Notes: a model not told the origin generated them from the sequence alone. A stretch of DNA of 64,000 nucleotides from Prado023 sp964418695 (GCA_964418695.1 CAYQMN010000004.1:1-64000); one strand, 5' to 3'. Counted from the first letter of the stretch, positions 18,943 to 26,803 are shown. Program-made: numbers and translations.

Positions 18943-20775
18943 GTGGGCAAGGAGCGGCCTACGGCCGGCGCCGCGTCGGAGGGGTCAGCGTCCGGGCGGA
19001 TCGGGTTCGCGCATGCGTACTCCGGGCGGCCGGCGTTCGCCAAGGCGCGGCGGCGGCGTGGGCCCAGCCGGGTGATCCCGCTGCTCGGCCAGATCCGCGG
19101 CTACACCCGCGCCCGGGCCCGGACCGACGTGGTCGCGGGCCTGACCGTCGCCGCACTGACGCTGCCCTCCTCGATGGCCTACGCCGAGGTGGCCGGCGTG
19201 CCGGTGACCACCGGTCTGTACACCCTGATCCTGCCGGTGCTGCTGTATGCGGTGCTCTCCTCGACCCCCCGCACGGTCGTCGGCCCGGAGGGCACGGTCG
19301 CGCTGGTGACCGGGGTGGCGGTCGCCCCGCTGGCCGGCGGTGACCCGCTGCGCTGGATGGCCCTGGTGTCCACCCTGGCGCTGATGACCGGGATCGTGTT
19401 CCTGATCGCGCGGGCGGCGAAGATCGGCTGGATGGCCGACTACCTGTCCCAGGCCGTCCTCGTCGGCTACATCGCCGGGGTCGCGCTCGTGCTCATCATC
19501 GGCCAGATCGGCAAGCTCACCGGCATCCCGTCGACCGGCGGGAACGCGTTGAGCGAGCTGCACGGCTATGTCATGGACCTCTCGGCGACGAACACCGCGA
19601 CCCTGGCCGTCGGGCTGGTCTCGATGCTGGTGCTGGTGCTCATGCGTCGGTTCGTGCCCGCCTGGCCGGCCGCGCTGCTGGTCGTGGTCGCCGGGATCGC
19701 CGTGGCCTGGCGCTGGGCGCTGGCCGACGACGGGCTGGCCCTGGTGGGCGAGGTCCCCCGGGGGCTGCCGGCGCTGTCGGCACCGCTGCTCACCCTCTCG
19801 GACCTGCAGGCGCTGATCGTGCCGGCCATCGGCATCTTCCTGGTGAGCTTCTCCGACGGCATCCTGATCTCCCGGGCGATGGCCGCCAAGAACCACGACA
19901 CGGTGGATGCCGACCAGGAGCTGATGGGCTTCGGGGTCGCGAACATCTCGGCCGGGTTCACCTCCGGGATGCCGATCGGGGCCAGCGGCTCGCGCACCGC
20001 GGTCAACGACGACATGGGTGTGACCAGCCAGGTCGGCGGCCTGGTCAACGCGGCTGCGGTCGCGCTGATCCTGGTGTTCCTCACCGGACCGCTGCAGTAC
20101 CTGCCGACCGCGGTCCTGGCGGCCATCATCATCGTGGCCAGCGTCGGGATCATCGAGGCGTCGGCGTGGGTGACGCTGCGCCGCAGCAGCCGCAGCGAGG
20201 TGGCGATCGCCCTGGTCACGATGCTGCTGGTGCTCACCACCGGCGTGCTGACCGCGCTGTTCATCGCGGTGGTGCTGTCCCTGGCCGACGTCGTGCACCG
20301 CGCGGCCAACCCGCACGACGCGGTGATGGGGTTCGTGCCCAGCATCGACCGCTACGGCAACGTGTCCAGCCATGCCGACGCGTTGGTGAATCCCGGGATC
20401 GTCGTCTACCGCCTGGACGATCGGCTGTTCTTCGCCAACTGCCAGCATGTGAATGCCCGGGTGTGGGCAGCCGTGAGCGCTGCCCCACAGCCCGTGCGCT
20501 GGCTGGTGTTCGACGTGGCCGGCGTGCCCGACACCGACTCGGCAGCGCAGGCGGCGCTGCTGGAGCTCAAGCGCGGGCTGGACGACGCCGGGGTCGGGCT
20601 GGTCTTCGCGACCATGCGCGGGACGCTGCGCGACGACCTGGAGGACGCCGAGATCCTCCCGCTGCTGGGCGAGCAGAACGTCTTCGAGACGGTGGACCTC
20701 GCGGTCGCCGAGTGCCAGCGCCGTACCCCGGAGCTCGCGCCGAGCCCAGACCTGGACGAGGACGACGCAGGCTGA
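18943..20775 (+). CDS. SulP-family anion permease with STAS domain
   Basis: Sulfate permease/SLC26 family integral membrane protein of about 610 aa. PSSMAYAEVAGVPVTTGLYT matches the family's first conserved block, and SFSDGILISRAMAAKN and GASGSRTAVNDDMG lie in the core. The C-terminal 130 residues form a STAS domain (VVYRLDDRLFFANCQHV, VFDVAGVPDTDSAAQAAL). GTG at 18943 has GGAGG at 5 nt; the GTG two codons earlier overlaps that site and is less likely. The anion could be sulfate, bicarbonate or another. It interrupts the usual infC-rplT-methyltransferase-pheS block and points the other way. Confidence 0.9.
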   Translation: MGKERPTAGAASEGSASGRIGFAHAYSGRPAFAKARRRRGPSRVIPLLGQIRGYTRARARTDVVAGLTVAALTLPSSMAYAEVAGVPVTTGLYTLILPVLLYAVLSSTPRTVVGPEGTVALVTGVAVAPLAGGDPLRWMALVSTLALMTGIVFLIARAAKIGWMADYLSQAVLVGYIAGVALVLIIGQIGKLTGIPSTGGNALSELHGYVMDLSATNTATLAVGLVSMLVLVLMRRFVPAWPAALLVVVAGIAVAWRWALADDGLALVGEVPRGLPALSAPLLTLSDLQALIVPAIGIFLVSFSDGILISRAMAAKNHDTVDADQELMGFGVANISAGFTSGMPIGASGSRTAVNDDMGVTSQVGGLVNAAAVALILVFLTGPLQYLPTAVLAAIIIVASVGIIEASAWVTLRRSSRSEVAIALVTMLLVLTTGVLTALFIAVVLSLADVVHRAANPHDAVMGFVPSIDRYGNVSSHADALVNPGIVVYRLDDRLFFANCQHVNARVWAAVSAAPQPVRWLVFDVAGVPDTDSAAQAALLELKRGLDDAGVGLVFATMRGTLRDDLEDAEILPLLGEQNVFETVDLAVAECQRRTPELAPSPDLDEDDAG

Positions 20776-20779
20776 GCCC

Positions 20780-20794
20780 AGCACCCCGGGTGCT
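20780..20794. terminator. possible bidirectional terminator
   Basis: AGCACCCCGGGTGCT folds into a 6-bp stem between the convergent SulP and methyltransferase genes, which end 43 nt apart. It is short and lacks a T-run; the assignment rests mainly on location. Confidence 0.35.
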
Positions 20795-20817
20795 CGACGA
20801 GCGCGGCCGGCGCAGGG

Positions 20818-21678
20818 TCAGTCCGAGGGGTCGTCGTGCGTCCCCGTGCGCTGAGCTCGGGCGGTCGCGTAGAGGCACACCGCCGCCGCCGTGGCCAGGT
20901 TGAGGCTCTCGGCCCGGCCCAGGATCGGGATGCGGACCACATGGTCGACCGCGGCGAGGGCGTCCGCGGGCAGCCCGTGGGCCTCATTGCCGAACACCCA
21001 GGCGACGCGTCCGGCGAGCAGCCCGGCGGCCTCGGCGTCGAACAGGTCCACCGAGTCCTCGGTCACGTCGGCGGCCAGCGTCGGCCAGCCAGCGGTCCGC
21101 AGCGCCTCGACCGCCCCGATCGTCGCGCCAGCCTCGGCGACCGGCAGGTGGAACAGCGAGCCGGCGGTGGCGCGCACGCACTTGGCGTTCGTCGGGTCGA
21201 CGCTGCCGGCTCCCAATGCCACGCCCACAGCACCCGCGGCATCGGCGGCGCGGATGAGCGCCCCCGCGTTGCCCGGGTCGGACAGCTCGTGGGCCAGGAC
21301 CAGCTTCCCCGTGCGCGGCGTTCCCAGGCCCGCAAGCAGCGCGGACAGCGGCAGCCGGTCCCAGTGGCAGACCGCGACGATCCCCTGCGGGGTCTGCGCG
21401 GTGCTCAGCGAGGCCAGCGCGTCGGCCGCCACCCGATGCACGGGAATGCCGCGGGCGAGGGCCGACTCCACCTCGGCCGCGCGGCGGTCCAGGACGGCTG
21501 GATCGACGAACACGGCCGTCACCAGGCCGTCGGCCAACGCCTCGCGGACCGCCTGCGGGCCCTCGGCGAGGAACTGCCCGCGGTCGCGTCGGTGCTTGGG
21601 CATCAGCAGCGCACGGGCGTCCTTCACCCGGCCCGACCGGGAGGTCAGGACGACCGGATCCGACCCGCCGACGCGCAT
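20818..21678 (-). CDS. SpoU/TrmH-family RNA 2'-O-methyltransferase
   Basis: SPOUT methyltransferase of 286 aa. The N-terminal substrate-binding domain contains FLAEGPQAVREAL. The three SpoU motifs are LAHELSDPGNAGALIRAADA (1), AWVFGNEAHGLP (2) and RIPILGRAESLNLATAAAV (3), so the trefoil-knot SAM site is intact. ATG at 21678 fits the family's N-terminus; the frame continues upstream without support. Its position beside the rplT/pheS genes is conserved in actinobacteria. The target (23S rRNA or tRNA) cannot be told from sequence. Confidence 0.9.
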   Translation of the reverse strand: MRVGGSDPVVLTSRSGRVKDARALLMPKHRRDRGQFLAEGPQAVREALADGLVTAVFVDPAVLDRRAAEVESALARGIPVHRVAADALASLSTAQTPQGIVAVCHWDRLPLSALLAGLGTPRTGKLVLAHELSDPGNAGALIRAADAAGAVGVALGAGSVDPTNAKCVRATAGSLFHLPVAEAGATIGAVEALRTAGWPTLAADVTEDSVDLFDAEAAGLLAGRVAWVFGNEAHGLPADALAAVDHVVRIPILGRAESLNLATAAAVCLYATARAQRTGTHDDPSD

Positions 21679-21766
21679 GCGGGCAAGGATGCCAGCGCCC
21701 GGGCCCCGGTGGCCGCGGACCCGGCCTGGCGGTCGCGGCGTCGACTTCTGCGCGGTCCGCACCTTC

Positions 21767-21791
21767 GGAACGGCGACCGTCGTTGGACGAT
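21767..21791 (+). promoter_or_regulatory. candidate ECF-type promoter
   Basis: GGAAC (21767-21771), a 16-nt spacer and CGAT (21788-21791) resemble ECF sigma promoters. It lies about 60 nt before the membrane protein gene whose operon encodes an ECF sigma factor, so autoregulation is possible. Weak, motif-level evidence. Confidence 0.3.
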
Positions 21792-21850
21792 CCCCGCCGA
21801 TCCGGACACGTAGGGGGTGAAGGCACCATTCGGGCGAAGAGGCGGAGGAC

Positions 21851-22467
21851 ATGGACATCGACGAGCTGCTGGCGCGATCGGCTCCCCCCGGGGTGGAGCG
21901 GACCCCGGAACTTCGGGAGGCCAGGCGAGACCTGGCCGCGGACGTGGAGCGGCGGTCGCGCGGGTCGAGGCGCACGCGCCGGTTCGCCGTGGCGGTCGGG
22001 GCGAGCGCGGCGATCCTCGGGCTGGGTGCGGCGGCGGCGACCGGGTCCGGCCCCGGCTGGGTGCCGTGGACGACCGCCGAGGGCAGCACGTGCAGCATGC
22101 GGTTCGCAGCCAAGCCGCACGACACGTCCGAGGGCGCGCCGCTGCAGTTCGAGTACGAGCAGCCACTCGAGGACGGACCGGCGCAGCTGCGCGTCGCCAT
22201 CGACGAGGCCAACCACTTCCTCGCGACGTACGACCTGGACTCGGTCGACGAGGAGGCAGCGATCCGCGACTTCCAGAAGGAGCAGGACGCGGCGATCGCC
22301 TCCCAGCCGGATCCGGCCGAGCAGCAGCGACGACTCATCGGCAGCGAGCTGGCGCTGGCAGCGGTGGGTCGCGTGGTCGGGCAGGACCTGGATGCCCACC
22401 TGGCGTCGATGGGCCTGCCGAAGGCGGCCAGCGGGTGTCGCTGCGGATGTCCTGGACGTGCCAGTGA
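21851..22467 (+). pseudogene. single-span membrane protein upstream of sigma factor, apparently frameshifted
   Basis: The reading frame MDIDELLARSAPPG begins with a charged cytoplasmic segment, one membrane span (about residues 45-66, AVAVGASAAILGLGAAAATG) and an exported part of about 140 residues containing TTAEGSTCSMRF. No known family was recognised and there is no anti-sigma zinc motif. In the sequence as given, the frame never stops before the sigma gene. One extra G in the GGG run at 22433-22435 would give an end of GVSLRMSWTCQ at the TGA 22465-22467, overlapping the sigma GTG by 4 nt as elsewhere in this genome. Either a sequencing indel or a real frameshift; the role as sigma partner is inference. 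Confidence 0.55.
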
Positions 22468-22967
22468 AGCCCGAGCGCGCCGCGGACCTGCGCGCGGCGA
22501 TCGAGGCGAACGCCGACGACCTCCTGGACTACTTCGTGCGGCGCGTCCGGCACCGCGAGGATGCGGCCGACCTGCTGGCCGAGACGATGCTGCAGGCGTG
22601 GCGCCGGAGCGACGCCCTGCCCGGCGAGGCCGAGCGTCAGCGGATGTGGCTGTTCGGCATCGCGTCGAACGTGCTGGCCAACAAGCACCGGTCGAACCGG
22701 CGGCGCGCGGCCCTGGTCGAACGGCTGCGGTCGCTGATCGACCAGGCCGAGGTCCCGGATCCTGCCGAGGCGAGCGAGGTCAGGGATGCCGTCCTGCGAC
22801 TGCCCGAGGCCCAGCGCGAGCTCGTGACGCTCGTCCACTGGGAGGGCATGACCCTGGTGGAGGCGGCGGAGGTCCTCGGACTCAACCCGTCGACGGCTCG
22901 CGGCCGGTACTCGGCCGCCCGGGCTGCGCTGCGGCTCGCGCTCACCGACGTCAGGGCCCCTCGCTGA
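22464..22967 (+). CDS. ECF-type RNA polymerase sigma factor
   Basis: Group 4 sigma factor of about 167 aa. Region 2 spans LLDYFVRRVRHREDAADLLA through MWLFGIASNVLANKHRSNRRR, and region 4 is the helix-turn-helix LPEAQRELVTLVHWEGMTLV followed by EAAEVLGLNPSTARGRYSAA. GTG at 22464 would overlap the restored stop of the upstream membrane protein by 4 nt; GTG at 22458 is an alternative. A membrane protein encoded with it suggests surface-signal control. The regulon is unknown. Confidence 0.87.
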   Translation: MKPERAADLRAAIEANADDLLDYFVRRVRHREDAADLLAETMLQAWRRSDALPGEAERQRMWLFGIASNVLANKHRSNRRRAALVERLRSLIDQAEVPDPAEASEVRDAVLRLPEAQRELVTLVHWEGMTLVEAAEVLGLNPSTARGRYSAARAALRLALTDVRAPR

Positions 22968-23003
22968 GACCACCGGCCGGGGATCGCGCGCTCCGGACAG
23001 CGC

Positions 23004-23060
23004 AGAGCCGGGCGCCTGAGCCGCTCACCTCGTGGGTGACGGACTCAGGTGCCCGGCTCT
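23004..23060. terminator. strong bidirectional terminator hairpin
   Basis: AGAGCCGGGC at 23004 pairs with GCCCGGCTCT ending at 23060, and the inner CCTGAG/CTCAGG and CTCACC/GGGTGA pairs extend the stem to well over 20 bp with a few mismatches. It lies between the convergent sigma-factor and rplT genes and so would serve both. Confidence 0.75.
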
Positions 23061-23082
23061 GGATCGCCGGCTGGGACCGGGG

Positions 23083-23457
23083 TCAGGCCGCGGCCGGGGT
23101 GGCCGGCAGGGCCGCCTTCGCGGTCTCGACCAGCGCGGCGAACGCGGCCTCGTCGTTGACGGCCAGCTCTGCCAGCATGCGCCGGTCGACCTCGATCTCG
23201 GCGGCCTTCAGGCCCTGGATGAACCGGTTGTAGGTCATCCCGTTCGCCCGGGCGGCCGCGTTGATCCGCTGGATCCACAGGCGGCGGAAGTCGCCCTTGC
23301 GGTCGCGGCGGTGGTCGTAGGCGTACACACCGGAGTGCTGGACCTGCTCCTTGGCCTTGCGGTAGAGGCGCGAGCGCTGGCCGCGGTAGCCGCTGGCCTG
23401 CTCGAGGACCTCACGGCGCTTCTTGTGGGCGTTGACCGCCCGCTTCACACGTGCCAT
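23083..23457 (-). CDS. rplT: 50S ribosomal protein L20
   Basis: Begins MARVKRAVNAHKKRREVLEQ, the canonical L20 N-terminus, with ASGYRGQRSRLYRKAKEQV and RRLWIQRINAAARANGMTYN. 124 aa, normal. Binds 23S rRNA early in assembly. Last gene of infC-rpmI-rplT, ending at the shared terminator. Confidence 0.98.
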   Translation of the reverse strand: MARVKRAVNAHKKRREVLEQASGYRGQRSRLYRKAKEQVQHSGVYAYDHRRDRKGDFRRLWIQRINAAARANGMTYNRFIQGLKAAEIEVDRRMLAELAVNDEAAFAALVETAKAALPATPAAA

Positions 23458-23489
23458 GGGAAGTGCTCCTTCGTGGGTGGGTCAGCAGG

Positions 23490-23687
23490 TCAGCGCATGC
23501 CGAGCAGGCGCTTGACGTTCTTGCGGTCGGCGGCCGAGACCTCGGAGTCCAGCTGCAGCGAGCGGGAGCGCTTGCTGGTCTTGACCTCCAGGCGGTGGCG
23601 CTTGTTGATCTGCTCGTGCATGAGCTTGCCCGAGCCGGTCTTCTTGACCCGCTTCTTGGTGCCGCTGTGCGTCTTCATCTTCGGCAT
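23490..23687 (-). CDS. rpmI: 50S ribosomal protein L35
   Basis: 65 aa, beginning MPKMKTHSGTKKRVKKTGSG and ending DRKNVKRLLGMR, a typical L35. GGAG precedes the ATG. Sits between infC and rplT as in nearly all bacteria. Confidence 0.98.
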   Translation of the reverse strand: MPKMKTHSGTKKRVKKTGSGKLMHEQINKRHRLEVKTSKRSRSLQLDSEVSAADRKNVKRLLGMR

Positions 23688-23771
23688 CGTCGTTCTCCTT
23701 GGTTCGAGCCCGCGCGGGAGCCGCGCGAGTGCATTGCGTGCGCGGTGATCCAGGCCACCGCGTGGTCTGGG

Positions 23772-24356
23772 TCAGGCCGATCGGGCCTGGTCGGTCGGGG
23801 CGGTCGCCTGGCGGGCTTCGGCCCGCTCGGCGCGCGCGTCCACCTTCCGCTTGGTGGGGGCCACGACCATGATCATGTTGCGGCCGTCCTGCTTCGGAGC
23901 GCTCTCGACGGTGCCGAACTCGGTGATGTCCTCGGCGAGGCGCTGCAGCAGCCGGTACCCGAGCTCGGGCCGGGACTGCTCGCGTCCGCGGAACATGATC
24001 GTCACCTTCACCTTGTCGCCCTGCTTGAGGAACCGCACCACGTGACCCTTCTTGGTCTCGTAGTCGTGCGGGTCGATCTTCGGGCGGAGCTTCATCTCCT
24101 TGATGACCGTGTTGACCTGCTTCTTGCGGTCCTCACGGGCCTTGACGGCGGATTCGTACTTGTACTTGCCGTAGTCCATGAGCTTGCAGACCGGCGGCTT
24201 GCCGTCCGGCGCGACCTCGACCAGGTCCAGATCGGCCTCGGCTGCCAGCCGGAGCGCATCCTCCAGCCGGACGATGCCCACCTGCTCGCCGTTGGGCCCG
24301 ACCAGGCGGACCTCCGGGACTCGGATCCTGTCGTTGATCCGTGGCTCGACGCTGAT
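23772..24356 (-). CDS. infC: translation initiation factor IF-3, ATC start codon
   Basis: IF-3 discriminates start codons and blocks subunit joining. The N-terminal domain has PRINDRIRVPEVRLVGPNGE and KPPVCKLMDYGKYKYE, and the C-terminal domain TIMFRGREQSRPELGYRLL. The family's N-terminus ISVEPRINDR begins at an ATC. An in-frame TGA lies only four codons upstream (TGA GGA GGC GCC ATC), so no ATG, GTG or TTG is available there. GAGGAGG is placed 4 nt before the ATC. The first conventional codon, GTG at 24281, would delete 25 conserved residues. Non-AUG starts are known for infC and let IF-3 repress its own synthesis. 194 aa. Confidence 0.93.
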   Translation of the reverse strand: MSVEPRINDRIRVPEVRLVGPNGEQVGIVRLEDALRLAAEADLDLVEVAPDGKPPVCKLMDYGKYKYESAVKAREDRKKQVNTVIKEMKLRPKIDPHDYETKKGHVVRFLKQGDKVKVTIMFRGREQSRPELGYRLLQRLAEDITEFGTVESAPKQDGRNMIMVVAPTKRKVDARAERAEARQATAPTDQARSA

Positions 24357-24648
24357 GGCGCCTCCTCAGTGCCTCGTGCTGTGGTCACGCACCGCGGGGG
24401 CTTCCCTCAAGCAGAGGGCCTGCTCCCGGGCGGGTGAGCAGGCCTCGAAGCGCCGACGATACCGTCGGCCCGGTGCGCGACCCGAGGGACGCTGCACCGT
24501 TCGTGACCCGACGGCCCGCAGGCTGTTCGGGTGGGAGCTCGAGACCCCGCTTGTACCGCCATCCCCCGGCCGGTGGCCCCTGTGCGGCTCGTGGAGCCGG
24601 CCGGGGACGCCATTTGGGCGGATCGGACGCGCATGCAAGGGTATCAGG
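24357..24648 (-). promoter_or_regulatory. infC leader with a 9-bp hairpin
   Basis: In this 290-nt gap between divergent genes, GGCCTGCTC (24417-24425) pairs perfectly with GAGCAGGCC (24436-24444) about 60 nt before the infC start, in the untranslated leader. Ribosomal-protein or IF-3 leaders commonly carry such structures; whether L20 or another protein binds here is unknown. No other gene is seen in the gap. Confidence 0.4.
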
Positions 24649-25059
24649 GTGAGTGAGGAAACCCCGAATCCCCAACCCTCCCCCGAGGCGGCGTCCGAGG
24701 CCCCGGCCGAGGCTCCCCTGCCGGTCGATCCCGAGGTGGCCCAGGCTCTGCGCGACATCGGCGAGGTGCCCGCCGTCGAGGTCATCACCACGGTGGCGCT
24801 GCACCTGATGAGTGCGGCGGCGGTCAAGTGCGGCCTGGGCGAGGAGGGCGAGGAGGGCACCGACCTGGACGAGGCACGCACGCTCATCACCGCGCTGGCC
24901 GGACTGGTGGTCACCTCCGCCCCCGACCTGGGGAGCTTCCACGCCCGCCCCCTGCGCGACGGGCTGCGCAGCCTGCAGCTGGCGTTCCGCGAGGCCTCGG
25001 CCTATCCCGACCCGCCCGGCCAGGGCCCCGGCGAACGGCTCACCGGCCCGGTCAGCTGA
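24649..25059 (+). CDS. DUF1844 family protein
   Basis: 136 aa. An acidic, Pro/Ala-rich N-tail (SEETPNPQPSPEAASEAPAE) precedes a conserved helical part with VPAVEVITTVALHLMSAAAV, KCGLGE and DLDEARTLITALAGLV. This DUF1844 protein is encoded beside infC in many actinobacteria, but its function is unknown. GTG at 24649 starts the conserved region. It is convergent with the crcB pair, with a palindromic repeat between. Confidence 0.8.
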   Translation: MSEETPNPQPSPEAASEAPAEAPLPVDPEVAQALRDIGEVPAVEVITTVALHLMSAAAVKCGLGEEGEEGTDLDEARTLITALAGLVVTSAPDLGSFHARPLRDGLRSLQLAFREASAYPDPPGQGPGERLTGPVS

Positions 25060-25088
25060 CCCCTGGCTTCCCTCGACCACTCGCGGTC

Positions 25089-25156
25089 AATCTGCTCCAC
25101 TCTTCGTCATCTGCTCCACCCGCGGGCGGAGCAGATGACGGAAACCGGAGCAGATT
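25089..25156. repeat. dispersed palindromic repeat, copy 1
   Basis: Nested inverted repeat. The outer arms are AATCTGCTCC and GGAGCAGATT. The inner core at 25105-25140 has arms CGTCATCTGCTCC and GGAGCAGATGACG around ACCCGCGGGC. The 36-bp core is identical to copy 2 at 57993-58028. It lies between convergent genes and may act as a bidirectional terminator, but its conservation argues for a repeat family. Confidence 0.85.
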
Positions 25157-25174
25157 TCGGGAACCGGCGCCGGG

Positions 25175-25546
25175 TCAGCCCAGCGCTAGGCCCAGCCACG
25201 TCGCGAGCATGCTCGCGACCAGCATCGCCGTCGCGTGGGTGGCGGCGCCGGCGACCGCGCGCGAGCCGTCGGCCATCGCGAGGTTGACCGCCTCGACGCT
25301 GGCGGTGGAGAACGTGGTGTAGCCGCCCATCATCCCGGTGCCCAGCACGGTCTTCCATTCACTCAGGCCCGCGTGGTCCAGCGCCAGAGCGGTCAGCAGC
25401 CCGAGGACGAACGAGCCGGTCACGTTGATGACCAGCGTGCCCACCGGCAGCCGCCGGTGGCGGCGGCGCGCGATCACGCCGTCCACCACGAACCGGAGCA
25501 TCGCACCGATCCCGCCGGCCAGAGCGACCGCGAGCGCCGTGGTCAT
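25175..25546 (-). CDS. crcB: fluoride channel subunit CrcB/Fluc
   Basis: Small four-span membrane protein (123 aa) that forms half of a dual-topology fluoride-specific channel. GGIGAMLRFVVDG at the N-terminus, GTLVINVTGSFVLGLL (pore Asn and Na-site region) and GGYTTFSTASVEAVNL, with the Phe-box TTFST, are the Fluc signatures. ATG overlaps the second crcB stop (ATGA). Paired crcB genes normally make antiparallel heterodimers. Confidence 0.93.
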   Translation of the reverse strand: MTTALAVALAGGIGAMLRFVVDGVIARRRHRRLPVGTLVINVTGSFVLGLLTALALDHAGLSEWKTVLGTGMMGGYTTFSTASVEAVNLAMADGSRAVAGAATHATAMLVASMLATWLGLALG

Positions 25547-26130
25547 GCGGTCGCCTCCTGCGCCGGCGACGGCATGGGGATCCGGCGCATCAGCAGGGTG
25601 CCGGCGAGGGCCGCGGCCACCCCGAGCACCACGCTGACCAGGGCGTACGCCACCCCGACCGCGACCCATCCGTCGCGGGCCAGGGTGTCGACCTCGACGA
25701 TGAACGTCGAGTACGTGGTGAACCCGCCGCAGAACCCGGTGCCCGCGCCGAGCCGGGCGGTCCGCCGCCATCCACGATCGGGGCCGCTGCGGGCCAGCCC
25801 GGCGAGCAGCGCACCCAGGATGAACGACCCGCAGACGTTGATTCCGAAGGTCGCCCACGGCCACTCCCCCGGCCCGGCCGGAGCGGCCTGCTCGATCGCG
25901 TAGCGCACGAGGGTGCCGATCGCCCCGCCGAACCAGACCAGGGCCAGGAACCCGGGGCGGGCGAACAGGGGCCGAGCGGCGGGCGCCGCCGGGACTGCGG
26001 CACGCGGGACAGAGCCGGGCTCGGCGACGGAGCCCGAGTCGGGGACGGAGCCGGGCTCGGGGACGGAGCCGGGGACGGAGCCGGGCTCGGGGACGGAGCC
26101 GGGCTCGGGGACGGAGCCGGGCGTGCTCAC
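25543..26130 (-). CDS. crcB: fluoride channel subunit CrcB/Fluc with repetitive N-tail
   Basis: Fluc core with GGAIGTLVRYAIE, FGINVCGSFILGALL and GFCGGFTTYSTFIVEVDTL. The 195 aa are some 65 longer than normal because of an N-terminal tail built of PGSVPE-type hexapeptides, encoded by 18-bp GC-rich repeats at about 26028-26130. GTG overlaps the stop of the USP gene (GTGA), so the tail seems genuinely translated if this start is used; no good internal start precedes the first span. It is followed directly by the partner crcB. Confidence 0.9.
   Translation of the reverse strand: MSTPGSVPEPGSVPEPGSVPGSVPEPGSVPDSGSVAEPGSVPRAAVPAAPAARPLFARPGFLALVWFGGAIGTLVRYAIEQAAPAGPGEWPWATFGINVCGSFILGALLAGLARSGPDRGWRRTARLGAGTGFCGGFTTYSTFIVEVDTLARDGWVAVGVAYALVSVVLGVAAALAGTLLMRRIPMPSPAQEATA
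26028..26130 (-). repeat. 18-bp tandem repeats encoding PGSVPE units
   Basis: About five to six imperfect copies of GGGCTCGGGGACGGAGCC, some shortened by 6 bp, lie in frame at the 5' end of the second crcB gene. Copy number is likely to vary between strains by slippage, always in multiples of 3 in the copies seen. Confidence 0.8.
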
Positions 26131-26756
26131 CCCCACGGCAGCTGGGCCTTCCAGTCCACGACGCTCAGCGGGACCGTGAGCACCGGCCGGTGCTGGTGGT
26201 GGGACAGCCGCACCGAGACCGAGGACTCCAGCAGCTCGCGTAGGGTCGTGCGCACCCCGTCGTGCGCGACCTTGGTGCCCACGATGATGACGCAGGCGTC
26301 GACCGCGCGGGCCAGATGGGTCAGGGCGCGATCCGGACGACCGGCCAAGTAGTGGAAGTGCCACGGCACGCCGCTCCCGTCGAGGCGCTCGGCCAGGAAC
26401 GCGCGCATGGCCGCCGCGTGCCGCTCCCAGGAGTCGTCGCCGACGTCGGGGTCCACGTCGCCGTGCCGCACCGAGCCGTCGGGAAGCTCTTCGACGACGT
26501 ACCGCATCGGGTCGGCATAGGCGAAGTAGAGCGGCGCGTTGCCGTTGCCCTGGGCCCACGACAGTGCGGTGAGGGCAACCAGCTCGGGCTGGTCCGGGAC
26601 GATCCCGACCACGGCGGGGTGGCCCGTGAACGGGGTGAGCCGGGAGATGTGCGGCTGCGGGGGGAGGTGGCGGGGCGATCCGCCGATCCCGTGCCCTCGA
26701 TCGGCAGTGGGCCGGGATGCGGGCGATCGGTCGGGCGAACCGGCGTCGGGGACCAC
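26127..26756 (-). CDS. universal stress protein-like protein in fluoride operon
   Basis: 209 aa with the alpha/beta USP fold: VVGIVPDQPELVALTALSWA near the start, CVIIVGTKVAHDG and a C-terminal SVSVRLSHHQHRPVLTVPL resembling the ATP-binding loop of UspA proteins, although the G-2x-G-9x-G pattern is not clean. GTG at 26756 has GAGGAG at 5 nt. It is the first gene after the fluoride riboswitch and overlaps crcB, so it is probably induced by fluoride. Its molecular role is unknown. Confidence 0.75.
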   Translation of the reverse strand: MVPDAGSPDRSPASRPTADRGHGIGGSPRHLPPQPHISRLTPFTGHPAVVGIVPDQPELVALTALSWAQGNGNAPLYFAYADPMRYVVEELPDGSVRHGDVDPDVGDDSWERHAAAMRAFLAERLDGSGVPWHFHYLAGRPDRALTHLARAVDACVIIVGTKVAHDGVRTTLRELLESSVSVRLSHHQHRPVLTVPLSVVDWKAQLPWG

Positions 26757-26803
26757 GCTGACTCCTCTTCGCGGGCACGGCCAAGCCTGCCCGCCTGCTC
26801 GGA

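Noticed and set aside
18985..20784. Long minus-strand frame opposite the SulP gene
   Set aside because: Antisense shadow with His/Gln/Arg-rich composition, no motif and no ribosome-binding site; SulP has clear family signatures.
21851..23233. A single protein of about 460 residues in the first frame through the sigma gene
   Set aside because: Past about residue 195 it is an out-of-phase shadow of the sigma gene and runs through the terminator into antisense rplT.
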